Source: Termitomyces sp. T153
Lineage: Eukaryota > Basidiomycota > Agaricomycetes > Agaricales > Lyophyllaceae
Assembly (NCBI GenBank): GCA_018296165.2
Contig: JACKQL020000016.1
Coordinates: 62,001-126,000, forward strand
Length of the DNA: 64,000 bases
Direction: 5' to 3'
A program made the translations under genes and the position numbers. The stretch's first letter is position 1; each line of letters starts with the position of its first letter. The notes under the pieces were generated by a model that saw nothing but the letters and a program-made list of their open reading frames with translations, was not told where the DNA came from and searched no databases. Of this stretch, positions 45,278 through 55,621 are shown one piece after another.

Positions 45278-46408
45278 ATGTCTTCTCCCAGCGTTCCAGT
45301 GGTTTCTCCCGCCGATTTAGACGAGGTGGTGGTGTATGACAGTGGGGGTGAGGAGTTCGAGCGTCGGCGCCGGGGTAGCGTTAGGGACCGGAGTCGTAAG
45401 TGTTGTCGAATTTTCCTTTCGGGATGGTTAACGGGGTTCCGGTAGAGTCGTCCGTAGTAGTAGTGGTGGACTTTCCGGGGGTTCCGAAGCGGACCAAGTT
45501 TCGTCCCGCGGTGCCAAAGGGGAAGGGGGCGTCTTCGGTGGTGGTTCGGGGAAAGCGTCGAGCTTCCCCACCCTCGGGGGCGGGACCCAGCAAGAGGCCG
45601 CGTGGGCGCGAGTTGTCGGCGGGGCCTCCCGAGTCTTCCCTCTTTTCCCCTGTCCCTGGCGTTCCCTCGGAGCGGTCGTCGAGTCCCTCCGCGCCGATCC
45701 CTTCAATCACGGAGGTCTTCCTTCGCAAGCAGGTGGAGGCCCTGACGACGTCGTTGGCAGTACGGGAGGGGGAGCTCCGCCGGGCGAGGGAGGATCGTGA
45801 CGCGGCGCGGACGGAGAAGGAAGCGATGGAGCGGGAGAGGAATACTTCGGTGCGCGTGGCGACGGAGCGGGCGCTAGAGGTGCGGGGTTTGCGGGAGCGT
45901 CTGGCGCAGGTGGAGGGGCAACCCGCGGGGGAAGCGGAGGGGCGGGGACGAGTTCCGGAGGGGGATGCGTTGTGGGCGGAGCTGGAGGCGGCGAGGCGGA
46001 GGGAGGATTGGTTGGCCAACGAGGCCGCCTCGGGTCGCGCGGGGATTCTTCGTGAGTTGTCTCCCGTTCCTCCGTTCGTTATTGACGGTTCATTTTCGGA
46101 GTTTAGGCTGGGTGCGGGAGCATCGGGTCCTCTTGGACGGTGCCTCCGCGGCGTTCGCGTCGATTCAGGACGGGTTGACGCAGGGGTCTGCGGTCCAGCC
46201 TCCGGAGTTGCAGCAGGGAATGGCGCGGTTGGAGAGGTTGCTGGCGGGGCATCGGCGACGCAATGCGGTGGCCCCGGGGTCGTGGTGGGAGGTGGCGGCC
46301 GATGCGGGGGAGGCATTGCCGGGGTTGGCGGAGATCCTAGCGGTGGTGCGGGCCCAGATGGAGGTCGACCTGGGGGTTGGGTTTCCGGGAGGTCCGGGGA
46401 GGGAGTGA
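45278..46408 (+). CDS. Antisense cargo gene of the LTR element: 341-aa coiled-coil protein, three exons
   Basis: The start at 45278 gives MSSPSVPVVSPADLDEVVVY. Intron one (45396-45445, 50 nt) and intron two (46052-46106, 55 nt) have GT..AG ends and preserve the frame to a stop at 46408. Residues 1-110 are basic and disordered (RGKRRASPP, KRPRGREL). About 125-215 form a charged coiled coil (LRKQVEALTTSLAVREGELR, then ERERNTSVRVATERALEVRG). The C-terminal part is helical with RWVREHRVLLDGASAAFASI and LLAGHRRRNAVAPGSWWEV. No catalytic motif is seen. The build resembles a gag-like or DNA-binding accessory protein, but I cannot name a family. An in-frame ATG at 45152 could extend it by 42 residues. 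It is transcribed opposite to the LTRs. Confidence 0.72.
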
Positions 46409-48788
46409 GATGGGTGTGGGCCTCGTTTCTTGTCGCTCTCGGACTTGCTGCCTTCCCGCCTATTGTATATATGATTTTTTTGTACGCGAACCTGTCATTT
46501 CTTGGTCCCTGGGCATGTGAAGTGAGATTTTTTGTTTTGTCTAGTGAGTCCAGAGGCGGGGGTTACGCCCGCTAGTGCCGTCTGCGCTGGCTAGTCCCGG
46601 GGTTGGTCGGGACGGGGCGGGGCATCGCAGGAGGGCTCCCGGGGTCTGTCGGGGTTGGTGGGAGTTCTCCGGTGGGGTCCCCGGCATTTCGGGCGGTGTC
46701 GTTGAGTTCGTTTCTCGGAAATTTTCGACTGGGGGTGTAGGGGACGTGCGCCGTTTTGGTAGTAGAGGGTGGCCTTTGAATTTTGTACGGCGCCCAACGG
46801 GTTCGGGGCTTTGGTTGTCTTGGCGGTGCGGTGGGCGGGGGGTAATGGGGGTCTTCCCATGGTCTAGCCCTTACGTCGGTATTGGTGGTGAAGGCGGGCG
46901 GGCCTTTTTTTATTGGCGGGGTTGGGTGAGGCGGGGTTCGTCTTTGCAGTATAGTTGGTCCGGGTCGGGGTCGTGTTCCGGAGTGCTGCGTCTGTGGGCG
47001 GGCCTGCTTCGGGTGGCGCTTTGGTGTGCTCCGGAGTGTCGATGACCGAGGGGGTAGGATGCGGGGTGATCAGTCCCAACCAGTTCCTTCGGGTCCGGGG
47101 CCCAATTTGGGGTTCCGGGTCATCTACGTGATATTGCTCTCCTGACCAAAGGTAAGCCCGCGGCGGACAAAGGGGGTCTTACGTATTTCTGATACTTCCT
47201 CGAGTTCGGAGGTTCGGGGGTCGGTGGTTCCTTCATCGGGAAGAAGTGGGTGGTCCCGGAGTCGACTCAAGGGTCACTTGGTGGGGGTTTGTTGGTTGTT
47301 CCTGGTTGTTGGGGCGGCGGGAAGGTCGGCCGCGGGGGGCACTGGAGTGGGGCTCCCCGGGAGATGTGGCAGGGTCGGATTTACTCTTCGTTCGTGTTCC
47401 GGAGCGGTCCGGAGATTGTGCAAGTGCAGGGGTGATAGTGGGGGGAGGTACTGCCAGCTTGTCTGGAGGCCCCTGTGATGTGGCCCCTGTTCGGGCGGAC
47501 ATATTCCGGTGTAGGGCGGGGTTCGGAGTGGGTGGTGATTTCTGTTGCGGAGTTGGGGCTACCAGGGCATCGTTGTCGAGCCGGCGCTGTGAGTTTTCTT
47601 GGTCAGATGTCGGGGTCGGAGCGGAGGCCCTGGAGTCATGTCGCCAGGGTCCGGAGCCGGGTTGATGGGTTCGGAGGGGTCTGGGTGGGACTGTTTCGGG
47701 CTGGCGCGGGGTCGTTTTGGGTCGTCGAGCCAGATGGGGGAGGTCTTTTGAGGATATGGGAGCGCGTGCCCTTGGGGTTGTCGGGTCGCTTAAATGGCCG
47801 ATCGTTGTTTTCTGGATGATGGTGGGGCTTCTCCCTCCCTTATATGAACATGTCAGCGAATTTAGAGCACTTAGGGAACTACTTCGTATAGGGTCCTTTT
47901 TCCCTATAGTTAGTTCGGGGTGGCCCCTATGCTGGGGATTCCTTCGTGGGAGGTGGCGTAGTCTGGTGGCGGAGTGTAAGCTCGGGGAGGTTTTGGTCCT
48001 GTTCCGGGGTTGTCAGGGTCGGGTCGGGGGAGTCGGGGCCCCTTCATTTATTGGGCGGAGGTGACGGCCGATCGATCGAGGTCCGGAAGCAGGTCACGGG
48101 GTTGGAGCATAGCCTAGGTCTGGGGTTCTTGTCCTGTGGTGGATTCGAGCTTGATTTCGATGGTTTCGGGGTTAGTTGTCGGAGGGTTTAGTTCCTTGGA
48201 GGGGGTCGATAATAGGGTTTGGTGATGTTGTTGGTGATTAGTCGCGTTCGTCGGTCTGCGGGGTTGCCGGGGGGCCGGTGAATCCACAGGCGGGCTTCGG
48301 GGAAGCGCGTTCTCAGTGGTTTCTTTGTAGCTGGCGATCCTCGCGCTGTGGGTGACTGTTCCATGGCAGGTTGGCATTATTGTGGGTCGGAGGGCTGGCG
48401 CGGTGCCGGAGACCTTGTTACTCATTCGATCGGATGGTCGCCAGGCCTTAGGATGTTATTCTTTGGGTGATGTCGGGGTCGACTTTGTGCGAGAGAGCGG
48501 AGTTGGCGGGGAGTGTAGGGGTGGGGTGGAAGATGAGTTGACGGTTTGCGCGAGGGGTTGGGAGTTGGGTGTGAGTTGGGGAGGGTGTCCGTGGGGGGAG
48601 CCGTTGTAGGAAAGTAACTGGAGCAGAGGGGACGTTTGGTGTCGGATCCACGACTCAATGTGCCTCGGCAAATTGGGCAGGGCCGTATGAATCATAAGGG
48701 TTCCCCGGCACGGGTAGACCATAGACATCGGAGTTATTTGATTGTGTGTGCGGAGATAATGCGGGCATCACGGACGGGGTAAGGTCGG
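46409..48788. other. Internal non-coding part of the young element
   Basis: About 2.4 kb of CpG-rich DNA with strong G+T excess on the plus strand. Overlapping open frames on both strands are expected from such composition (few stops) and show no domain, codon structure or splice sites I trust. One short minus-strand frame next to the primer site (from 48763, MPALSPHTQSNNSDVYGLPV) sits where gag would start and may be its relic. Confidence 0.5.
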
Positions 48789-48799
48789 GTCTTGATATT
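48789..48799 (-). other. Self-complementary primer-binding site
   Basis: The minus strand reads aatatcaagac one base inside the 5' LTR. It does not begin with TGG, so it does not fit the 3' CCA end of a tRNA. It is exactly complementary to gtcttgatatt of the LTR (minus strand of 49466-49476), which lies 33 nt downstream of the TATA box and could be the first 11 nt of the transcript. This matches the self-priming described for Tf1 of fission yeast. The function here is inferred. Confidence 0.75.
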
Positions 48800-48800
48800 A

Positions 48801-49944
48801 TGTCAGGGTCCGCTGACCTCGGGGGCGCAGCTGCACTGGGCGAGTCCTTACTAGGCGGGCGTGATTCCCCTGCATTGGTGACCGGACACTCAAAGACATT
48901 CTGGGTCCTGGTGGTTTGCACGGGTAATTGGGGAGATGTGATCCAGACAGATCCCGGAAGGTCCGGAGAAGTCGGATTGTGGGGAAATGAGACGGTCTTG
49001 GCGGGGTTCAGGCAGAAGGCCGTACGGGAGATTTGCGGAAGCAAGGGAGTAGGTGGCTGTGTGATCAATGGGGGCGGAGCCGGGGTTTGATGGGAGATCA
49101 TTTGGAGTTGATGGAGTCCGGGACCGAGCGAAGAGTGAGGTCCGGACCTGGTAAGGAGTGTCGGGGTTCGTAATTATAATCGCGGAGTTCGTGAGGTCGT
49201 TAGGGTTGATGAAGAATTGGGCACAAGGGTCAGACGACGTCACCGAGACGGCATCGGACAAGACAATATGGAACAAGAGTAGATTCGAGTGGAGGTACGA
49301 AACGATAACGAGAACGATAACGAAAAGGGGACGAGACAAGACCGGGAGACTGAGATAAGACCGGGAGACTGAGATAAGACCGGGAAACTGAGATAAGGAG
49401 AAAGAGATACGAAAACGAACACGAAACACAAAGAGGAAACAATCAGACCATAGGTAACGTTAAGCAATATCAAGACCGGAGTACGAAGAGCTACTCGATG
49501 ACTTATATACTGACTACCGGAGGACTTCGGGGTACGTCGGCTGTGGCGGCGGGGCTTGGCGGGGCTTGACGGGCGGGCGGGTGTCGGTTGTGATCGAAGA
49601 TCGTGCCGCGCTGATACGTTGATGGGATCGCGGGTTGTTCCGAGGTTGTCGTGATATTCCGGAATAGGTCGGAGGAAGCAGGGTGTTGAGTTAATGATGG
49701 GTGGGCGAAGATCAGGAATAGCGGGGGTGGTTCTCGGGGTTTGGGAAGCCCAGGGTAAGTGTCAGTGGCTGCGGGGCAGGCACCGAAGTTGGCCAGGGGG
49801 CCGTCGGAGTTAGCCGGGGATGTGTCGGAGTTAGCCGAAGTAGGCGTGGGCATGGGCGGAAGTTCGGCGGAGCGTTGGGGGTCCTTTTGGGGGTTCGGGG
49901 GTTTGATGGACGATGTGCGGGGCTTTGGGGAATGGGTCGTGACA
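48801..49944 (-). repeat. 5' LTR of the young element
   Basis: On the minus strand it runs from tgtcacgacccattcccc (49944) to ggaccctgaca (48801). The TATA box is at 49509-49502 and gtcttgatatt at 49476-49466. A pyrimidine-rich leader with three tctcagtttcc- or tctcagtctcc-like words follows. Confidence 0.93.
49502..49509 (-). promoter_or_regulatory. TATA box of the 5' LTR
   Basis: tatataag on the minus strand lies 33 nt upstream of gtcttgatatt. The same box and spacing occur in the LTR copies at 2963, 32198, 34639 and 50363. Confidence 0.8.
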
Positions 49945-49949
49945 CCGTA

Positions 49950-51057
49950 CACTGCCCAACAAACCCCCGCTCCCCCAGAACCCCCCAACACTTCGTCAAA
50001 CTTCTCCAGCACTCCGCGCCTACTCCGGCTAAATCCGGCACATTCTCAGCTAACTCCGACAGCCCCCTGGCCAACTCCAACGTCTTCCCCGCAGCCACCA
50101 GCGCTTCCCCTGGACTTCCTAAGCCCCTGGGACCACTCCTCCACCATGCCTGACCCCATTACATGTCATCAACTCGACACCCTGGCTTTCCTGACTTACC
50201 CTGGAGTATCACGACAGCCTCGGAACAGACCACGTCACAATTGATCCCATCAACATATCAACGCGGCCCACCCTCTGATCGTAACTGACACCCGTCGACT
50301 CCGTCGAGCTCTGCCAAGCCCTGCCACCACAGCCAACGTCCCCGGAGCTCTTCAGTAGTCAGTATATAAGACATAGAGTAGCTCCTCATACTCTAGTCTT
50401 GAGATTATCTATCTACCTACCTTTCTGATGTGTTTCTGATTGTTTCTTCTCGTGTTTTGTGTCCCGTGTCTTGTTTTCCTTACTCTCAGTCTCCCGGTCT
50501 TATCTCATTTCTGTTCCGTTATCCTTTCGTTATCATTCCATGTCTCCACCTGAATCTATTCTCGTTCTCATCTTGTCTTTGTCTCATTTTGTTCAACTCC
50601 ATATCGCTCTGTTTGATTCTGTCTATTGTGTTCAAGTCCTCTTGACCATAATGACCTCACAAACTCTGCAATTACAATTACGAACCTCTGACGCTCGTTA
50701 CCACCCCCGGACCCTGCTATACACTTGGCTCCAAACCCCATCAATCCCTGTTGATCCCCCATCAGAACTCCAGCTCTGCTCCTGTCATCTGCGTAGCCTC
50801 CGCCTCCTCTGCACCTGCAATACTCCCACACGGATTTATGCCTAAACCCCGCCAAGTCCATCCCCCTCCCCCGCAAGTCGTCCTCTACTCCTCCGGACCT
50901 CCCCGGACTTGCTCGGATCAATCTCCCCTGGCTATCCTCACAAGTCCCCAGTGCTTGGAACACCTCCGAGTGCTCAGTTGTCAGTGCAGGGAATCACGTT
51001 TGCCTAGTAAGGACTCACCCAGTGTAGCTGAGCCCCCATGGTCAGCGGAACCTGACA
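49950..51057 (+). mobile_element. Right 1,108 bp of the split solo LTR, target duplication ATGCA
   Basis: It continues the LTR begun at 43893 and ends cggaacctgaca at 51057, followed by ATGCA (51058-51062). The joined length is 1,137 bp. It belongs to a second subfamily in which the transcript-start word reads gtcttgagatt (50396-50406), 33 nt after the TATA box at 50363. It resembles the LTR at 646-1637 more than the young element. No internal region follows, so it was a solo LTR before being split. Confidence 0.9.
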
Positions 51058-51117
51058 ATGCACAAAAAATTTCAAGACATTTTCAGCCCTACTGTTCTCA
51101 GCCCAGTATCCACCAAT

Positions 51118-51312
51118 CTACTGCTGGCACTCAATTGTGTTTCCTTGGGAAAAAATCAAAAGGAAACTTGTTATGCCATTTCTCATGTGGCAATTTCTGA
51201 TGGAAAAAGTCTTTGAACAAAGAAAATTTGCCTTTTTCTATAGTAGAAGCTAGCCAAGAAACAGATGACAGGTTTCTTTTTCCATTAGAAACATTTTCTG
51301 GCCCCAGCAGTG
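51118..51312 (+). mobile_element. MITE copy 1 (TIR actgctgg ... ccagcagtg)
   Basis: A ~195-bp AT-rich element begins ctactgctggcactcaatt and ends ctggccccagcagtg. It is very similar to the reverse complement of 56209-56411. There is no coding capacity. It lies immediately right of the solo LTR. Confidence 0.75.
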
Positions 51313-51766
51313 ATCACTGGCACTGGACCAAAAATGGCCATAAGTCTTGCAAGAACGTGGAAATGTGTTATGCAGGACGTATGCACGTGTATTTGTTGTG
51401 CAGAGGCCTCCGAAAATGCTCCTTACTCTTGGAACCCGTATTCACGACGAATATCCAAAATGAGTAGTGGTTGGCACTTGATCCAATTCAGTATGAAGGC
51501 AGCCACGGGGCCATATCTCCTAAATTAGTATATACTTTCAACGTGGAAGAATTTGCTCGGGAACACGCCTGCCGGCATCTCGCTTGATCTTCTACCGGTA
51601 CACAAAACATTGCCCCTTGTGGCTTTACCACCTGACACTTGTAGTCGAAGTCGCCCAATGCCATTCTTGGTAGAGAATGTATGGTCACGTCAAGAATTCG
51701 TTATCAAGGAAGACGATTATATAAATTCTGGCCCTGTTCGAAGCCTCACTTCCTTACACACTATCA
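51313..51766. other. Short intergenic stretch
   Basis: No supported gene. Short frames on both strands show no features. Confidence 0.35.
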
Positions 51767-51864
51767 GGAATTCCCATTAACATGGTGAATATGCATATTC
51801 ACCATGTTAATGGGAATTCCCTTTGTAAGCTTGCATAGCATATGCTATGCAACCTTACAAAGGG
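51767..51864. repeat. Two adjacent palindromes (54 bp perfect, 46 bp near-perfect)
   Basis: The first palindrome spans 51767-51820 with no mismatch and no spacer. It centres on tatgcata and its arms begin ggaattcccattaacatgg. The second spans 51819-51864, centres on gcatatgc and has one mismatched pair (aagc against aagg); its arms begin ccctttgtaag. They overlap by two bases. Each could form a cruciform or RNA hairpin. No gene overlaps them. Confidence 0.92.
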
Positions 51865-51963
51865 ACTGGCAGTGCAAGCCTTGAAAATTGGGAAATTTTT
51901 ACCCACCCATCAGAAACAGTCATCTCTGGCCACATCCACTGACTCTGCTTCACACACATCAAA

Positions 51964-52677
51964 ATGGGCAACACTTCAACAAAGGACGACCAGGTTGTAG
52001 TGGCTCCGAGATCAGCGCCGAGCCTGAAATCCTCTCTCTTAAACGCCAAGAGGTGAGTTCTTAAGTCTTACTTTGATAAACTCAGCTAACAGGAAGACGT
52101 TGGATCTGGGCAGGCGCCTCGTAGATCTTTTCAATGCCCGAATTTGTCGCAAAAAAGACTCCGCGAAGTTAGTATCACTATATACTCAGATGTGAGAAGC
52201 CCTTATACTCAAAACTTATCACATCTGTGATAGAGGACCAGCGTATGTTTCAAACATCTGACGTTTTGATGAAGAATAAATGACATAGTCTCGGTTTCAT
52301 GCAGACTTCGATTTTGACGGGGAGCGGCTGCTAATCCTGGAGCGATGGGGACCTCACGCCCACCACCAACACAGCCTCCTGTGAAGGGCCCAAATATAAC
52401 AAAGAGGAATAATCCGGAACCCAGCTCAATAGCATAATACAGCTGCCTCGCCTCTGATCTCGTCGTTCAATTCAATAAGGACATGTATACCCTAACTACA
52501 AAGGTTTTGTTATTGACTGAATTTTCTTCTTTTGGGTGACAGACTTGGAGGCGTCAGCTTCAGCCTCAAAGGTGCTTCAGAATCTTCCAGGAGATATCGA
52601 TGGCTCCTCAGCTTTATAGATGATTTCGGAATAGACATTGCACCCCAAAACGGTACATACTACGGGGTGTTCAGATA
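51964..52677 (+). CDS. Hypothetical protein with N-myristoylation-like start (exons tentative)
   Basis: An ATG at 51964 opens MGNTSTKDDQVVVAPRSAPS. The Gly-2 and following residues fit an N-myristoylation signal. A GTGAGT donor near 52053 joins, after ...taacag near 52091, to KTLDLGRRLVDLFNARICRK. Later exons are less certain. One candidate end is LGGVSFSLKGASESSRRYRW ... NGTYYGVF after an acceptor near 52543, stopping near 52677. The middle could not be joined in frame. I recognise no family. Confidence 0.35.
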
Positions 52678-53059
52678 ATCATCCTTGTTTCATATTGATT
52701 CGCACTATAACAGCATGACAAGGACTCTCGTAACAATCAATTCGACACGAGGTCCCCATCATGATCACAGTTTATACCTAGTAACCCTCATTTCTTCTAT
52801 TATTACGGTACATGGTGCGCGGTCAAATGTGCCAAGACCTGCAAAATTGATCGAGCTGTGATTGGGGCACCACACCCACTCGATTCATGGTTGTGAATGG
52901 CGGTGCAATATCAAATTCCTAGTGTGCTTTGGCAGTGTACTACACCTGTTTTTCATGTACCGAAAGATACGTTTATGAAGTAATCAGGTCCATTCTAGAA
53001 ACCAAGTAGTGTCTGAACATTAAATCATATTCTTGAATGTATACCCGCTTCTTGCGCGG
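52678..53059. other. Intergenic
   Basis: No supported gene or repeat in this interval. Confidence 0.3.
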
Positions 53060-53320
53060 TTACGCGGTGTCCACAGCAATCGTATCCGCATCGGTACCCA
53101 CAGTGTCGCGTAGGTAGTAGACTTCTGTCGGGAACGATTGCTGACCGGCCTTTCTCAACCAGCGCATAATGGCTGTGTCTCGCTATACGTGCCGAATTGC
53201 CTCAGGGGAGGGCTTGATTGATTTCAGATATTCGTCTATGAGTCTTGCTGTAGTCGGACTCGGTAATACCTTAGCGCCCTCCTCTTGGACACTAACTTTA
53301 ATCAATGCTCACTTTGCTTC
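53060..53320 (-). pseudogene. Decayed gene fragment of unknown family
   Basis: On the minus strand a protein-like frame runs KVLPSPTTARLIDEYLKSI, KPSPEAIRHV, a TAG stop (about 53182), then RDTAIMRWLRKAGQQSFPTE, VYYLRDTVGTDADTIAVDTA and a stop at 53060. An upstream TGA lies near 53306. The composition and continuity across the TAG suggest a former exon. The TAG could be a single C-to-T change from CAG. I do not recognise the family. Confidence 0.45.
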
Positions 53321-53621
53321 GACTCCTGTGTTACAAGTCAAGAATAAGCGCTGACATAATAGCTGGTATACAACTTAACGAGTTAGCCTAGGCCTGCTCA
53401 TATAGAAACGGTTTCCTGTTCATACTATATGGTCACATCGGGTCACATTACTATTTCTAGTACATTTGTAACCAGAATCGCAGGTCAACTCCACTCACTG
53501 CCCCGCACTGCTCCGTGCGGTGTACGCAGAGCACTTATTATTATGACAGATCCAGTATAAAAGTCTTGGAGACAAGGACTTTCCACACTCAACTCCTCAG
53601 CACCGCACAACCCATCGGATC

Positions 53622-55621
53622 ATGGAGAAACTTGCAATTGATGATGTCTCGTCACCCGTCGCTAAACCAAGTTTCGCCTCCATCGCAAACTCCATCCGAC
53701 ACACAACTTCGAAGCATACGGATAGATACCGTAAAAATGCTCGGTATGTTGGTTGTGATAGTCTCCACAGCTTAGTAACGTTTTTCTTTTTTTTAGAGCC
53801 AGTCCCCAGAATTCCCTCATCGCTGCGGGGTTGTCCTCCTACGAGACATTGTAAGTATGATTCAGATCATCTTTCTTGCACAGATCACTCAGGTTCATCT
53901 AAGGCCCAATTACCTGCCTTCACAGTGGTCAGTTCATATCCACCCTGAAGGCCAATTGTATTTCTTCAAGGATGCAACTATTCCTGTTGTGACCGAAGCT
54001 TACGTATATGACCCGAACTTAATGGAGAAAGTTGAACGTTGTATCAAAGCGATTGAATATTTTGTGCTGCAGAAACAGATCGTCCTTCCAGACAACGTTG
54101 AACTCTTTATCCAGATCGAGGGCAATGATTGTTCTTATTATCTCATTGATCATCACTCCCACATGCAATTTTGGCTGGACGATCTCGAAACCAACGAAAT
54201 GGGTATTGATATGGTCACATCCCCGTCTCATCTTGGTTCGTCATCCTCTTTTCTCCTTTACTCCATGTGGCTTACAACTAGGTTGTAGGACTGGCTCTAC
54301 AAGAGCTGTACTGGATTCACGTGGAATACTTCCCTACCCACTTGAAAAGCTTGGCTCCTCGTGTCCTCGAAGACTTGATCGGCGTCTTGTCACACGCACT
54401 GACTGGTATCTAAATTTCTGAATTCTTTGAAAGGTTCAAGCTCAGGCTTTGTCAGATCATTTGACGTCTAGAAACTCTACGTTTCCATACGATGCAGGAG
54501 AATGTACTCAGATCCTGCAGCTTCTGAGATCATTTAGAGGTGAGGGATTTAAAAGGACCTGTTCTTCAACAATCTACACTTTTTCAGATCAGAGACAAGA
54601 TGAATATGCAAGATGTGTAATTGGTACGTGAATCGCATGCAGCATCAATTATTATGCTGACCCATTTGGAAACCTTAGCGCGAATGTGGCAACTTGTTTG
54701 TATGTTTTCCCGTTTAGTGCTACTCGAAACGTGTGACTGAGTACTGTAGTCAAACATAGGTTCGAAACATTTTATGGCGAACAGCACGCACGATTGTGTC
54801 GTGATCAGGCCATTCTTGTCGATACAGCGCGGGAAAGCTGTTTGTTCCGTATATTCACATCCCTACTATCGTTCAAGACCTCGGACAACTACGTTTCACA
54901 TTTGAATGACATCTACGTCGACCATCTTGTTTACGCTCATCAATGGCAAGCGTTCATGGCGCAATCCCTCAGAGAGTGGAGGTCTTTCTTATATCTCGTA
55001 AGCTGATTCTCGATGTATTAGATTGATCTAAGGTGAACAATTATTCTTATTATAGTCATTACTGACGCCATTGTAAGTCGATCTTCGGTGACAGAGTTCG
55101 TATGTAGATTGAACAGCCCTTAGATGTTGTCTTCTGTTCTTTTTTATGCCTACGCTCCAACTCTTGTCTGCATTCTCTGCATTATGTTTCGGAACTAGCT
55201 TCATTTCCTCGGTTCTTCTTATCCACCGTCATGAGGTTTTGGAAAATGCAACAGCAAATGACGCAGTGGGTGTTGTATGCATGTACCATCGGAGTTTTAT
55301 TGATGATTCCTGCAGCTGAACTATCTTAATGGTGTTCGATCCGATAGGTTCAAGTTCCAATGGGTGGCTCTCGTTTACGCTTTTCCAAAAACATTCTTCT
55401 TATGGGGAGTTATTGGTTATAACTCTAATTGCTTTGTGGCGGCAGCCGTCCTCATTGCAGGAAATGTGGGATGGCTGCCGTACTTCTTGGCGTTGGTGGG
55501 CATTTGCCTTCTTGCCATTATAGCGTTCCAAGACATTACATCCGGGAATAAAGTTTTGCGGATTCCCACGTTCAGGTGGTCTCGAGTAGACCAGGAGTTA
55601 CCGCCGGTATCATTGGTATAG
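53622..55621 (+). CDS. WW-domain protein with C-terminal membrane segments (intact paralogue)
   Basis: The start at 53622 gives MEKLAIDDVSSPVAKPSFAS. Introns near 53742-53796 and 53850-53902 lead to a WW-like element LPSQWSVHIHPEGQLYFF. The conserved middle follows: IPVVTEAYVYDPNLM, VELFIQIEGNDCSYYLIDHH and MQFWLDDLETNEMGID. After further introns come LYWIHVEYFPTHLKSLAPRV, STFPYDAGECTQILQLL, FETFYGEQHARLCRDQAILV and HLVYAHQWQAFMAQSLREW. Two or three membrane segments end the protein (ALCFGTSFISSVLLIHRHE; WVALVYAFPKTFFLWGVIGY; FLALVGICLLAIIAFQDI) before a short tail, stop at 55621. The architecture suggests a membrane-anchored protein with a protein-binding head. The family is frequent in Agaricomycetes by my knowledge, but its function is unknown. 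Some small exon junctions are approximate. Confidence 0.75.

Larger units (their letters stand above)
43922..49944 (-). mobile_element. Complete young non-autonomous LTR retrotransposon (6,023 bp), target duplication CCGTA
   Basis: Two LTRs of 1,146 bp (43922-45067) and 1,144 bp (48801-49944) differ by roughly a dozen or so changes by eye. They bracket 3,733 bp and are flanked by CCGTA at 43917-43921 and 49945-49949. Read on the minus strand the order is 5' LTR, primer site (48789-48799), internal region, polypurine tract (45068-45080), 3' LTR. I find no aspartic protease, reverse transcriptase, RNase H or integrase motif on either strand, so movement must depend on proteins from another element. 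The internal region is GC- and CpG-rich, with marked G+T bias on the plus strand. Its one convincing gene (45278-46408) runs against the LTR direction. Confidence 0.93.

Noticed and set aside
45381..46316. 311-codon Pro/Thr/Arg-rich minus-strand frame opposite the antisense cargo gene
   Set aside because: It is the shadow of the plus-strand gene in GC-rich DNA, with low-complexity composition and no domain.
46575..48190. Several 80-160-codon plus-strand frames in the young element
   Set aside because: Overlapping frames rich in Gly, Trp, Arg and Val are expected from G+T-rich DNA with few stops. There are no motifs or splice logic.
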